DNA from: Poecilobothrus nobilitatus
Taxonomy: Eukaryota; Arthropoda; Insecta; Diptera; Dolichopodidae
DNA length: 64,000 bases
Direction of reading: 5' to 3'
Assembly: GCA_947095535.1 (NCBI GenBank)
Contig: OX352774.1
Span: forward strand, 5,332,001 to 5,396,000
The notes under the pieces are model-generated. The model was not told the origin of the DNA. It made no database searches and was given only the letters and a program-made list of their open reading frames with translations. This document shows positions 35,657-49,292 of this stretch, piece after piece; the stretch's first letter is position 1; each line of letters starts with the position of its first letter. The position numbers and the translations under genes are program-made.

Positions 35657-37744
35657 TTTTTTTTTTTTATAATTGGACGAAATTAAGGGAATTTGCAACA
35701 TTAGTTCATATCAAAATATACCTTTCTTATTATCTTTTCTTACTACATTTTTTTAACATATTAGATCGTTTTTTCGGAAAAAGGATTCAAGTTTTAAGAG
35801 ACAAAAAATAAATATATGTTATACTTCCGTTTTTATACTATAATTTAACACCATCTGGAAGAATCCATGTTACTTTAATAATTAATTTAAAAATCAGTAG
35901 AAAGTAAACTACGATAAATACGAATGTTACAGAGTGTAAGAAAAATCAATTAATATAATTTAATTTTTTTTTTTTTTTGTATTAAAATTTAAAATGAAAA
36001 AGACATTCGTTTTATGCATTCTAATAAAAATTTACCAAACATGTTCATATAAGTCAAAACATAGATATAAAATTAAAAAAAAACACTGTTATCGTAATAA
36101 ATATGAAAACATTCACTCGTTTAAATTCTTTTTTTTCACTGTAAAACAAAACAAAAATTTTCTTATCAAACACTTTTCCCTTCAATTTGAAAACTTTCTT
36201 ATATTGATGAAAGGTGCATTAAGAATCAATATTTTTTTGTGAAAGTTTACATCATTATGTAAACGTATAACCGTATATGTATATATACATATGGATGTGC
36301 TTATATGCATTGCATTTTTTTTATAGAAATATATAAATATATAGTGTATGTATATATATATTATTTTCATGTCGATATATATATATATATGTATATGCAA
36401 ACTACATATGTAACTTTCAAATAGACATAACATAAGAGTAAATTGTATCAAATCAACAACTTTTTTTTTTCTTGAATTCTTCAGCATGATTACCTACATG
36501 ACAAGTCATATGAATTAGTAAAATAAAAAACCAGAAAAAATATAAAAATAGTATAAAAAAAAAAACTTCTTATGAAAAAAAAAAGAAATCTTAAAAAAGA
36601 AAATCGGAAAAATGCTGACAATCTAGAGATGAAGATGGATGCACACGTTTACTGAAGCTTTAAAACAACAAAAACTTGTTCAGATATCTGAGATATATAC
36701 AAGAGGTTTTCAAAAAGAATTGTTTAGAGTTTTGATAAAGATTTTAGCAATGTGTATTTTATTTTTTAGCTGGGTAGTATCTGTTTTGTATTCAAGGAAT
36801 ATTTTTTTATATTTAAAACTTCTTTAAAAACTGCAGCAATTGTTTTTCTAAAAATAGTTAGAATCCAGTTGTTGTTTTGAAAAAAAATGCATAGTGCACA
36901 TCAATAAAAATCATTAATAGATAAGTTACATGAACAATCTTAAAGATATATACTTAGTTAGCTCGCATTTGTCCAATTTTATTATACATATTTGTAGTTA
37001 AACAAAAAAAAATTTGAATCGGAAACATTTTATAACATAACTGTTAAGACTTTCACGACATTTTTTAGCTGCAATTAATTATGCAATACTTAGACTAATA
37101 TATAAATTATAATGCAAGAAAACAGCTCAGTGATTGATTTTTGCCATAAGACTATAATCACAATATGCAAAACAATGGAAACGATGAAACAATGAATCAT
37201 TTATCATTGGTGAAGTTGAAGACCCTATTTAGTAAACATTATTTTATTTTAATTAAAATTTCAAACAGTGTAAAAAATTAATTCATGATAAAACTTAAAC
37301 TTAATATTTTTTGATTTAAGTTTTCGAATGTTTTCGAATGTTTTCCATTTTAAAATTTTTCAATTTTTTATTCTGAGTTTATCTATTTTATTTTGAAACA
37401 AAATATTTTCAAGAAAAGTTAAAAAGATATCAAGTATTAAATGCACGTAAATGCATATATAAAAAAATGTATATGCAAAGAATTATTGTATTAGCAACTG
37501 AAATTTTCATTTGACTTTAGCTGCATACAAATTTTTAAATTTATGAAATTTTAGCTAAAATCACTACCAGTTAATTAATTTTAAGCATAGACTATCGTAA
37601 GTTTGTGTGTTATTTTAAAAAAATTCTTAATATAAACAAACTTTGAATTTAGTTTTTGTTTAAATAATCAATAACAGAAATAACTATACTTATTTATTAT
37701 AGACAAATGTATCTCTGCATAGCTGTAAGATACAAACATGCATT
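35657..37744. other. AT-rich spacer, no gene seen
   Basis: TA/TATG microsatellites lie near 36275-36290, 36350-36365 and 36376-36392, and GTTTTCGAAT is duplicated near 37320-37340. Frames at 35994-36242, 36182-36487 and 36639-36827 are unsupported. Confidence 0.5.
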
Positions 37745-37748
37745 AATT

Positions 37749-37925
37749 TTTTTTTTAATGCATTTCTCTGCTACATAAATATGGACAGGAAATTACACAG
37801 CTTTTCCTGTTCAGGCGTGGCTGTAAATGTCGTAAGGCGGAATAACTCTTACGACGTGTGTCGGATTCGAACCCACACTCCCTCGGTGTTTACAGCGGGT
37901 TTTATATGCTCTTACCCACTAAGAA
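37749..37925 (-). mobile_element. tRNA-derived SINE, near full-length copy
   Basis: On the minus strand the head reads TTAGTGGGTAAGAGC (A box), then TGTAAACACCGAGGGAGTGT and GGGTTCGAATCC (a perfect B box). The hairpin CGTCGTAAG...CTTACGAC follows. The body has AGCCACGCCTGAACAGG, and the A tail appears as a T run at 37747-37756. This is the best copy for defining the family consensus. A plus-strand frame at 37781-38068 is a shadow. Confidence 0.9.
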
Positions 37926-39410
37926 TTTTAAATGTTTTTTTTTTAAATAAATTTTCGATTAAAATTTTAAAATTTTACTTAAATTGTAAATTTGACATGA
38001 TTATTGAAAAACCCCATATGAAAAAAATAATAGAAGAAAAAATTATTTGTTTTTTTTTTTTACAGTAAACTTACTTAAGAATAGTTTATGTTATATATAG
38101 ATGAATGTATGGATGGATGTCGATGGATAGATGGATGTTGAAAACCATTTCAAAAATGGATAAGAAAAATTGAAAAATATTTCATTTTTTTTTTCCTCTT
38201 TCCAATAATTGTGGTGCATTTTATGTGGTGAAACGGTTTTAAAATGTATCTATATATATATGTATCTATGAAAGGAAATCAGTTAAAAACATCTGTGATT
38301 TTTGTTATTTCAATTTTTTTTTTTTGATTTGATATAAAATGCAAAATGTAGCATAATATTAATTTTATATGAAGTTGAAAATATCTGTAGTTATTTTTTC
38401 CTTTGAAGTTTTAAAAAAAAAATATTATGTATAAATTTATACAAAATATTGCTATTGGTTGTTTTTATCTTTTTAACATAGTAATTTGTATATTTGTGGG
38501 TACATTAAATCATGTCTTCATAAATTCATTCAAAATATTAAATATTATGATTTATCAAATAATATATGATAATTATGTTAAATAAAATTGAATTATAATT
38601 CAAAATATATACATACTTACTTATTGCATTTTAAAAACTATTGAGCTGATCAAATATTCTTTTTATACAATTTTTATTTATTCAAAAATTAAAATCAATC
38701 TTTTGACACACCTTGTCTGATGACAGACTGATGAACTTAATGATCTTTTTTGAATTAAAACAAAAGTATTGAATTTTTAAACATCATTTTTCATTAACAC
38801 AATTTTTAAAAAATATTTTTTATCATCTGGATGATTTGTGGGTGTTAAAATTTTGAATGAAATTTTTGACCACGTTATCAACAAGAACATAATTTCTTTC
38901 TAATTTTTATTTATTAGCGTTTAAATGATTTAATCATACACAAAAAAAAAAAAAAAAACATTTTACAAATTCGTATTGTAATTTATTTAAAAAATGAACA
39001 AATTGTATTAAATTTCATATTTTTTTTTTTGTTTGGGATTTCTTATCTCTAGTAAATATTATTTTACCCCATAGCAAACTATGCGACTATAAACGTTTTT
39101 CTATTCAAAACATTTTCAACAAGAATTCATTAGAAAATTTTAATTTTCCTGAGAAAAAACATTCGTGAGTTAATAAAAATTATTTATTTTTTAGTTATTA
39201 AAGCAAAACTATATTTTAAAGATTGTTTTTTAATTATAATTTTTTAAAGTTAAAGTGAAAAACAAAGAATATATCTATAAATTATTTTTAGGTACTGTTA
39301 ATTATGCAATGAAAACATTTTTTTTTACAAAATCAAACTAATTTGAACACATAGAATAAATTAACTTTAATTAATATAAAAATTTAAGAATACATTTTGA
39401 ATACATTCTT
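37926..39410. other. AT-rich spacer with a GATG microsatellite
   Basis: An imperfect GATG/GGAT repeat lies at about 38101-38139. Otherwise only homopolymers; no gene seen. Confidence 0.5.
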
Positions 39411-39900
39411 TGTGTTCCTCAAAGATCAGTGCTCTCTCCAAATCTTTTTTTAATTTCAATAAACTATTTCTTAAGTATAGTGCAACTTGTTCTGACGAAT
39501 AGTGCAACTTATTCTGACAAAATAAAAAGTCTGATCACTTCACTCAAAATTTTTAAAAAGAGAAACGAGGAGAGCATCCGTTGCCCATAACTTTATGGAA
39601 CCATGCGAATGTGGAACCATCTTCCACGTCATGTCCTCTCCAAAATTGGTGATGATTATATTTTCAATTTACATAGGTTTAAGAAGAATGTCACCACCTT
39701 CCGGCAAACCTCAAAAATATTTTTACTTCATAGCAGAATCTTCCCTTGCCCAAAAAATACAGTACTTAGTACTAAAGGTCCCCTAATCTAGTGTTAGGTC
39801 AAAATGGGAGGTAAGTATATAATAGTGGTTTAAGGTCCCGTTAATGTTGATAGACGGATCACGCTTGTACCATCCCTTTTCAGTCTCTTGCGATAATTCC
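39411..39900 (+). mobile_element. Jockey-like LINE remnant with internal deletion
   Basis: One frame from 39411 to 39791 is interrupted by a single TAA near 39588. It starts VPQRSVLSPNLFLISIN, which corresponds to the G-V-P-Q-G-S-V-L-S-P-x-L-F-L motif before the reverse transcriptase active site. The YADD region and thumb are then missing. The frame resumes with GTMRMWNHLPRHVLSKIGDD and FKKNVTTF, the R-T-x-x-L-W-N-x-L-P...F-K region at the C terminus of Jockey-type proteins. Its 3' sequence (TAGTACTAAAGGTCCCCTAA at 39767-39786) matches the 57.8-kb copy. The deletion junction holds a 22-bp tandem duplication. Two overlapping frames in this interval both derive from this element. Confidence 0.85.
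39479..39522. repeat. 22-bp tandem duplication at the LINE deletion junction
   Basis: AGTGCAACTTGTTCTGACGA plus AT (39479-39500) is followed by AGTGCAACTTATTCTGACAA plus AA (39501-39522). A related string, GCAACTTGTTCCGACAAAAC, lies inside the piggyBac-like element at about 33269, so part of this filler may derive from a mobile element. Confidence 0.7.
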
Positions 39901-42580
39901 AATCTATCCCTGTACTGTGTTGTAAAAATTTATGAACTTTATCACAAAGATTACAGACATTGTATAGAAGTCTTTCTTACAACAAATGAAATATTAACAA
40001 GAAAAACATTTAGATTCTAACTAAGATTCATATTAGTAACTTTGAATAAGATGACAACCTGAAGAAGTCGAAAACCATTTAATTTGTATATTTATTGCCA
40101 ATTCACTTTAAATATTTTTCATGAAACAACTTTAACCTTATGCTTATCCTTAAAATACAAAATAATATCATTGTTTTAACATGAAATCTATAGATATTTT
40201 TAAAATTATTAAATTAATTTTATAATAAACTCCTACTTTTTTCGTACTAAGTAGCCGCCAAATATCTTTAACTCCCTACATTGAACTCTGTTTATTAAAA
40301 AAATAAAAATTAAAAAAAAAAAAATAGTCTGCTGTTGATTTATTTTTTATCATCTCTTTAGAATGATATGTGTTAAATAATTGATGAATACTCTGTTGAT
40401 GATCAAAAATATGTCCAGCTAATACAGAAATTTTTATTATTTAAACAAAAAAAAGCATCAAAACTTTATAAGAAATTAACAAAAAAAGATAAATGTTTTT
40501 TTTTTTTCAGTTTTTTCTACTTTTAAGTATTGCCAAACTGTTGGATATTTAGCAAGTGTCATTGTACAAAAAAAGTTTATTTTTTATTGGTGCTTTTTGT
40601 TGTACTTAAGTATTTTTAAGTTACTAAGACTAAAAACTCTTTTATATTTAGGTGTAAATGTGTACACAGCATGAAGTAAAGAAGAAAAGCTCTTATAATA
40701 AGAAAGAAAATGTTTTTAAAACTGATAAATAGAAGCTTGGCAAAATAAATACCCAAAATTATAGCTTAATATCTACATTTCATCATATTCTACATTATAA
40801 GAATTTTTACTTATATTCAATTACGTATTACTTATCTAAAATTTTTTTTGGGCAATGGCATTTTGTTATTCTTCTTTTTTAAACTTTTTTTTTTGCCACT
40901 TTCCTTAGAACACCTTCAAACCTCTTCAATGATTTGAAACTATACTGTTAACAGGGGATTAATAAAAATTTCAGTTCATAGAACTAATGCCATAGATTAT
41001 AAGAATCATATTAGTATTGTAGAAGACCAAAAATTAAATTCGAATGGTGTCCGAGATTTTGAGGCTTGAATCAAAAAGTTATATTTTTGTTTAGTTTTTA
41101 TAATTTAAGCCATAATTTCGTTATTAGAAAACGTTTTGGTTTTGAGTTCTTATTAACTAATTTTTCTAGAAGCTTTAAAAATTAAAATTTGTATCAGAAA
41201 ATTTCTAAATCTCACTAAAATTTTACCGATCCTAAGGCCTCATACAAATTTTTGAACTCAATCAGCCAAATCGTTTAGGAAAGATTAACAGAATGCAACA
41301 TAACCTAATAGTTTTCAGGTAGCAAAAATTCAAGGATTCTTTCTGGCAAGATTAAAATTTTCAAACTTCATTTAAAATATTTGCCTTTACTGTATCCTAT
41401 ATTATATACAGATTACAGTAGAATTAACACACATCTATACACATTATTGATCTACAATAATACAATTGATAATTTCCACTGTTATGTTACATTTCAACGT
41501 CAATCTTTCATTCATCTAAGCTTGGTGTTTTTTTTTTTTCATTACCTTTGTTGTAATGTTGTGTATTTGTACGTGTATAAAGGCTGCATTTATAACTATA
41601 GAGAACAAATGGGTTGTGCGAAATTCCATAACTATAGGGTGGTCAATCAATTGTTTGTTCAGTCAGTGGATGACCAATGATTAGTTTGTTTTTAGTACTT
41701 ATTTTTTTTTTTATTTGTGGGCTGCATTAAAAAAATTTTTTTTTTTCCCGTTTATTATTAACAGTCGTCAACGCCGATTTTTTAATATAAATTTTTATTG
41801 TGCAATACACAAAAAAAAAAAAAAAAAAAAAAGGACAAAATTTAATTTTCGTTTTTAATTTTTTATTTGACAAAAAAAAAAAAACTAAAATTAATGTGGC
41901 AATTTGATAGAGTGTTTTTTTTGTAATTTTGTCCATATTTAGGAAACATTAAATTTAAAGAATTTTTAATTTTTGTTAATTCGTTGAAAATACGAAAGAG
42001 TTGAAAAAAAAAAAATGAAGAATTTAATTTCTGGAATAATTTAGTGATATGTTTAGTTTTAAGGAATTAAATCAAAAAAATATTTTAAATTACAGTTAAG
42101 GATTTTATCTTTTTTTTTTTTCGTTTTTTCTTTAGTTGGTTTTCATTCCATTTCTTTTGAATAAAAGGATGTTTTTTTTTATATAAAGAATAATGAAAAT
42201 ATTTTTAAAGTTTTCGGGACTAATGTTTCATTTTTTAATTTTTTATTTCGTTTTTTTTGCTTAAAGAATGCGGTAATTATGAATTCTGGTATTTAACTAA
42301 AGAGTACACAAAGGCTGAAAAGTAATTTATTGTTTTTTTTTTTTTTTTTTTTTTGTTAAAGAAATGCAAGTATATTTTATTTTGTATTTTATTTCTCTTC
42401 TAAAAAAAAAAATTCTTTTTTATTTATACTGAATTTATTAATAATTCTTTAGTCAATTTTAGTTATAGTTATTTAAGAGTCTTTTAAAATTCTAATAGTC
42501 ATCTTAAAATGATTTAAAATGAAATTTTATAATTCTATACGAGTACTAATTGGTTGAAAGATGTTTCATGTATATAGTTA
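39901..42580. other. AT-rich spacer; one possible decayed repeat
   Basis: Between about 40930 and 41340, slightly richer DNA ends TTGAACTCAATCAGCCAAAT plus CGTTT. This resembles the AACTCAATTGGTCAAACCG words of the 63-kb satellite. The plus-strand frame at 41381-41680 has no motif. T and A runs fill the rest, notably near 41810-41833 and 42331-42354. Confidence 0.4.
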
Positions 42581-43231
42581 CAGGGTGATTCATAAATTAG
42601 TGCATTAACATATACCATTATGTGGGGGATAATAAGTAGACAAAAGTTTTGTACGGGGATTAGATTTTGTGCTCAATAGTTTTGAAGCTGTGGGGCCTTA
42701 AACAACATTTGGTACAATTTTCTTTTAAAAGCATGAGGAAGGGATTTCTCTAAATGTATTCACTTAAATCCTGAACAGTAAAAGATAATTTAACGTATGT
42801 TATACCAAATTAAAGTTTGGGAAAGGGGATATTTGTAGCTTTAAGCACCTTAAAAAAGATTTTCATATTAAGTTACATTTTGCTAGTTAACTTGCTAAAC
42901 ATTTTCTTCTATCAAAAATTTTAAAAAATTTAAAATTTTCAACTTTAAAACATTTTAGAGCATAAAATAAAAAAGATATAGAGATTTAAATTAATACATT
43001 TAGAAAAGCTTCTTTTCCCATACTTTTTTCAAAATATTTTAATCTTGTTTGTAACAAAAGTTATAGTCATTTTTAATCAAAACAAAGAAAATTGTACCAA
43101 ATATCCTTTAAGGCTTCACAGCTCCAAAACTAATAGCTCCCATAATCTAACCACCGTACAAAAATTTTGTCTACACATTATCCCCTACACGATGATTCAT
43201 GTCAATGCACTTACTTACGAATCACTCTGTA
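42579..43231. mobile_element. MITE that is almost entirely a long inverted repeat, TA target duplication
   Basis: The element occupies 42581-43229 and is bordered by TA on each side. The left end reads CAGGGTGATTCATAAATTAG and the right end, inverted, CAGAGTGATTCGTAAGTAAG. The arms stay alignable through GTAGACAAAA, TTTTGTACGG, GGTACAATTTTCTTT and as far as TCTAAATGTATT, leaving only a small centre. No transposase is encoded. TA duplication suggests mobilisation by a Tc1/mariner-type transposase, which is inference. The frame at 43045-43245 is within the right arm. Confidence 0.85.
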
Positions 43232-46200
43232 TAAGAATAGGTTAATTATCATACATAAAATTTTAATATTAAAATGTTAGAGGTCGTTAGGTTTTTAATT
43301 TAAAAGAAATATTAAAATAAAATATGTTATAAGAAAGTGATATCAGAACTCTTTTTATAACTTTTAGTATTTAAAAACGTTCAGTTATAATGTGACAATT
43401 TAAAAATAGATTTTAACTATTCCCAGCTTCTACCTTATACTGATGTTCATAATTTTTATTGTCGTGGTGGGACACTTCCAAACTTTTTTTCTCTCAAATT
43501 TTTCCCAATGTAAATGGATTGGATGGATAATGGTTTTAGTCTAATATAAACCGAATATCTAACTCTGTATCCTGTAGTGTTTAGTCCTGTAATCAACTTT
43601 TAAAAAAATAAATGCATATTTTCCTAATTATTTTAATTGTAGTTTTCAAATGAAACATTAGTTAAAATTTTAAAATTCAGTTTTATCGTATTCATTTTTA
43701 AACATAAATAAACATATCTGTAGATACTTAATTTACTAATGACGACAAAAATATGAGCAGTTTTAATATTTTTTATCAAATCTTATAAAATAATTTACAG
43801 ATCATTGCACTTGTTTTTTGTAGTGTCGCAATTAGTTTTTTTATAATTAAATATGTATATACTTATAGGTATATAAAAGATATAAGAATTGATTTATATT
43901 CAAAATTGTTTAGGCATACAATATAATATGAAAGTTTAAAATTTTAATTAATTTATGATGATTTTGTTCATTACAAGTACATATTAATGTAATTTGTTGT
44001 TAATTGAATATTGAATGAATAGTTAATTAATAATAATTAATTAATATAATTAGGAAAAAAAATAATGGAAAAGCTAATAAATCATTAAATTTAAATATAA
44101 CTACAAAAAAGAGAAATTCAATAACAAAATCAAGCAGTTTAAGTATATATATGGGTAACTATTGGGTAATCATTAGATTATCATTAAAGATGTGATATTT
44201 AAATTTACAGAGTTTGTGCTATTTTTGAAATAATACTTACAGTATAGCAATTTCTTATTATTCGAATATTTTTTCCTCCATGTATACTTAAGAATAAGGT
44301 ATTGTAATCGGTTAAAAATTTCAATTCTAGAGTCCAAACATGGAAATGGGGAAAGGTGTCTGGAAAACTGCAATTAAGATAATCAGGAAGATAAATGCAG
44401 ATATTACGTTCAAAATAACATGTCTAAAACATGTATGTTTGTGGCGCGTATATGTATATTTGTTGACAAATTTTGTTCTTTGTGAGACATTTCAAACGGA
44501 TTAACGAAATAAGCTGAAAATTGGTAGTATAGGATTATTTTTGATAGTTACCAGATCTGAAAGAAATATGTTTTAGATACAATAACAACAAGATGGAGAT
44601 TCGATGTAAAATTTAGATTAGAAACGATTTAATTAATTTACTTTGATTTACAATTTAATTTATATATATTGTATGAAAAAAATTTATAGCATTTCGTCTA
44701 ATTTTGGTTCGGCTGTCAGTTTTTTTTATATATCAGACAAAAATTTATCTGTTTTTATTCTCTAATATCTAATATTTTTCAGAAGCAATACTTATTTTTA
44801 AAAATAATACATATAGTTTTAGAATAGAAATTATTCGTAGATCTGATGCCCAAACTATTTTCAAACTATTATTAACATAAAGTACGAAAATCAAGAAACG
44901 AGTAAAGAGTCAAAGAATTAAAATTTAAAAGATTTAAAGTAGTTATAGAAACTTAAAAGAATTAAATGATGTAATAATTGTAGAACTTAAAATAGAAGAT
45001 GAATCATTTGTTGCTATTTTGTTACTTTAACTATTTAAAATATTCTTTCTATGATATCCTATGAGTAATTGATTCACTAAATACTAAAACACTACAATCG
45101 AAATTTTTATCTGATTTATCTTTGAATGATTTATTTTTTCTCTTGACATTTATAGTGAATATTAGTTTCACCTCTTCATCGATCATGGATATGGAAAGCA
45201 AAATGAAGAAGCAGTTTTTTTATTATTATAAGAATTTTGCTTAAAAGTTTCTAACTATTTCCTTTGGGATTTTTACTTTTGTAAAATTGTGCGAGTCAAA
45301 AGTTATAATTGGACTTCTAGCCAAGAAAAAGTTATGTTTCGTAAAAATAAATCGAGATCAAAAATTGAAAAGCAGAAAGTACAGCACAATGTATATTATT
45401 ATGACAATTGAAATTTTAGGAGTGTGCTATGAAAAATATTTAATTTTGTATTTTCATAATTTATTATGTGCAATGTTAAGTTTTTTATCTTCTTGATATT
45501 GGAATAACTGTCAAACTTGCTTTTGGCGCCAAAAATAAAAACTGGCAAAATTGACTTAAAATGCCATGCTACGCAAAACTATGTACGGCAAATATGTTTT
45601 ATATGAGCTTTTTACTTTAAATATATTTTGTAGCTACAAATCCAGATAGCAAAAGGCAGCGCCAAATTCTGTTTCACTGTTAAGAATTTTCTTTTTTGTT
45701 TTTTTAATTTCAACATTTTTTTTAATAAAATAAAAGAAGTTTTTCATAAATTAATTTTTTTTTATTTTTTACTGGAAAATGCATAAATTTATGCCAACAT
45801 ACATAGATATATACATATAAGTATCGAATGATTTAATATTTAATGAGCAAAATCCTGATGATGAAAATTATAATATTATGTATTAAAAGTAAATTTTATG
45901 TTAATTAGAATTTAAAACAAAAAAAATTTATACGAAAAACTAAAACATAAAATCATACAAATGAGCATTCATTTTGATTTTTTATTACTGCTTTTAAAGG
46001 TTAAAAATATCTGTTTCCCACTGTTAAATGGTGCTGCTGCTCCTTTTAATAAAAAAAAAAAAATTATTGTTGATGGTTGATTCCACATTAAAATGTTAAA
46101 AGTTTAACCTAAGAAATAACAATATTAAAAAAAAAAAAAATTTTTTGTTTTTTGTTAAATGATTTCATCATTTTCAATTTTTTTTTTTTCTGAACATGAG

Positions 46201-48899
46201 TTTTAACTTTAAATTGTATCACTAACTACTTCCCGTTCTGCCTCCTTTTGAATGAAAAGAAAGTTTTAAAATTGTTATAAAGGAAGAGGTTATCATTATT
46301 GGACATTGACAGACTTTTGTTTGTCGTTTAGGAGCTGTCATTACCATTTTATAAAATTGTTGTTTTTTTTTTTATATGTTTTAAAGATGGTCTGTATATT
46401 TTGTCTGTACATCTGTCATGACATAGGTTAATTATTATTTAGATTTCTTTCAAAGTTTTTCAAAGTCAAAGAATTTAATTAACAGAATCTATATGAAGTT
46501 TTTCTTTTTTAATTAAATCTACATTTTAATAATATTATTAATTAAAAATTTATTGTTTGCATAAGATATTGTCACCATTAAAATATCTTAATTATTAGTT
46601 AGCAACAAGAGTATCTATACCTATGAATTTTTACTTTCAAAAATTTTAAAATTAAAAACTGTCTGCCCTGACGAACAAAAATTAAAAACTGACTTATTGA
46701 ATTTCTTAAAAAAATTTAAAAATTAAAATTTAAAGTCTGTACACTTAAAAGTTACTTAAGTTACGCTCTGTTTATTAACAATTTTTATATTTTATGTAAA
46801 CTAATAACTTTTGCCAAGGTTGCTAACCGTTCTTTTATTTTATATAAAATTTTGGTAAGTAAACGAAAACAGTTTCTCTTTTTGAATAAATCCCACAAGA
46901 TTTCTTAATAAGTTTCTCAAAACGATCCATACTGAAGTGATTAAATAGGCAAAATAAAGGTCTAAAAAGTCAAATAATTGAAGACTTCCTTATGAATGGC
47001 TCCTCTCTTTTTCTTAAAATATATTGCCACTTCTATTTAATTTTAATTCAGTGAAACCACCCAGCCAACTACCTATTGGCTTTTATCAATTAAATAATAA
47101 AAAAAAAAAATAGCAACTATGACAACGATAAAAATTTCAATATTTTTTTTATCAAAAGAAAAATCCAAAAAACAAAAAAAACCCCAAAAGAGTGCACGAT
47201 TTTTATTCATTACCCACAAATTAATTAAATTCAAAATTAATAATGATAAAAATACTTTGAGATACTTTATTATTAAAATACTTTTATTCTTAAATTGACT
47301 AAAAAAAATTTATACTTATAAAAAAAAAAAAAAACAGAATTGTTTTTTATTACTAAATTTTACCGAAACATTTTAAAAATGACCGTGTGTGCATATGAAA
47401 GATAGAGAAAGTAAAGAAAATCCAAAGAAAAAAGTTGAAGAATGTTTTGAAAAAGTTAAGAAAAACCAGAAAAATGTAACTTTAAAATAAAAAAAAAAAA
47501 TAAAAAATATTAAACATGAATGACAAAGAGGCTTCTTGCAAGAATAATTCTGTTATTCATTTTTCGTTTTTGTTTTTTTGTTTTAATATTTTATTGGATT
47601 CCATCCAATGGATATTAGCAAAATTAAATAGGTTCGCATCGTTGCATATTTGTCTCTCAGCATGTGCCTTGAAATTCATTTTTATAAAAATTGTCGTCCA
47701 TATATAAATCCAAAAAAAAAAAAAAAACGAAAATCAAAAATCAAATTAATAAGAGAACTGTTTTGTTTTATCTGAAAGATAAAAATTTTATTTTGTTTTA
47801 CGGTTTCCATGTGATAGATTTTTAATTATATTTTTTTTTTTTTATTGATTTATTAAATTTTATTTAATAAGAATTTAATTTAATGGTAATAGTCTATGTG
47901 AAATACGTAGGTGTCTAATGGAAATGAAGTCTGAAAGTGAAAAATGAAATATGATTAATTTAAAATTTTCGGATTTCAAAATGAAAAGACTTCTAAAAAT
48001 TATGGTCAAATAACACGTGATTAATGAAAAATCATATAATATTTATATGATATACTAAATTTAATTTACTTTTGCGAGACAAAAATCAGCCTTGGAAAGA
48101 CAAATCACAATCACGCCTATCCATATTTCAAATACACATATTATTTTGGAAGAAACGGATAACATTAATATGGTTCCAAACTATAAAAACTCTTCAAATT
48201 ATTTTTTTTTAATACTTGTATTTGAATAAGAAAACATTTAAAATAATGAGAGCATCCAACACGAAATCGCCCCTAATTAAAAATTTAAACTCGCATTTTG
48301 TTAGCAACTTTAAAACACATATTCAATTTTTGTAAATTATCTTTAATGCTTTTCTGTTTCATTACATGCCTAATATTCCTAGTGGGAGTTTGACTGGTTG
48401 ATGATAATACAATAGTGTAATACGTGATAAACAGGAATGATTATAAAATAAATTGAACCTGAATAATATTTCAAAATTTAAAAAAAAATTGTATGTAAAA
48501 AGAACTTAATAAAGACTATTTTTGCAAAAAAAATATTAACTTTAATGTAAAATATATATAGCAACTGAAACTATTGAATTAAACAAATTGATTACAGAGA
48601 CAAGTACATAACTTTACATTAGTATTACAATTAAAATACCTTTAAATTTTTTGAAATTTAATTAATTATTGAATAAAAAAATGTAGCATACAAAACAATT
48701 CAACCCACAAGAAAAACGCCATTAATATGTACTTGATTATTCATATCAGGAAAAACAAAATAATTTTTTCGTAGATTGAATGAAGTAACATGAAATTATT
48801 GTTCTTATGATGGGCAAAGCATTTTTAAATGAAAAAAACAGCACTTTATAACTATATATTATATACTTAGTTAGTGTTATATTTAGTTGCTTTTTATGT
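43232..48899. other. AT-rich spacer, no gene assigned
   Basis: The longest stretch without a recognisable element. It holds homopolymers, TA patches and a few mixed-composition segments (44320-44420, 45500-45680) with no family match. A short TTTGGCGC pair at about 45523 and, inverted, at about 45660 was too weak to call. Frames at 44173-44373, 45287-45496 and 47516-47707 are unsupported. Confidence 0.45.
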
Positions 48900-49292
48900 T
48901 AACCATAATGTAATTAACTACTAAGAAAGAACTTTTGGAAATCAGAAAATGTTTGTGGAACGCTCCCTGTTTATGTGCTATTAGGGCTCAAAAATTTTAA
49001 ATTTGCTTTTGTTAGACACCTGTAACTTAGGCATCTGTACAAATTTTTTTTCGGCAAAACATAAAAATTACAGCTTCAGTAATATATTTTTACGTGTGTT
49101 AATGGGTTTTCTAAGTTATATAGGATTCTGGACTTACAGTCCCTCAAAATTGCAAAAAAGTCCTATTTTCACATACATATTTTGTTATTAAGTAGTTATA
49201 TGAAATTTTAAAATTTTTCAAAGTGACTAAACAGTTTGCATTATCTTTTGGAAAAGTGCGCTTTTAGAAACCGTTGGTTTACATTCTACCTT
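48900..49292. repeat. Family A dispersed repeat, 5'-truncated
   Basis: Starts inside the family at GAAAGAACTTTTGGAAATCA and continues through CCCTGTTTATGTGCTATTAG, ACACCTGTAACTTAGGCA and TATATTTTTACGTGTGTTAA. It ends GTGCGCTTTTAGAAACCG followed by TTGGTTTACATTCTACCTTG. The start and tetranucleotide run are missing. Frames at 49003-49191 and 49236-49436 are by-products. Confidence 0.78.

Noticed and set aside
38710..38740. CTGATGA strings reminiscent of a hammerhead ribozyme core
   Set aside because: No paired stems or a properly placed GAAA partner were found, so the core motif is not supported.
41381..41680. Plus-strand 99-codon frame
   Set aside because: Contains a homopolymer Phe stretch and no motif; likely chance.
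45510..45680. TTTGGCGC inverted pair that might bound a small MITE
   Set aside because: Only eight bases match and no target duplication is visible.
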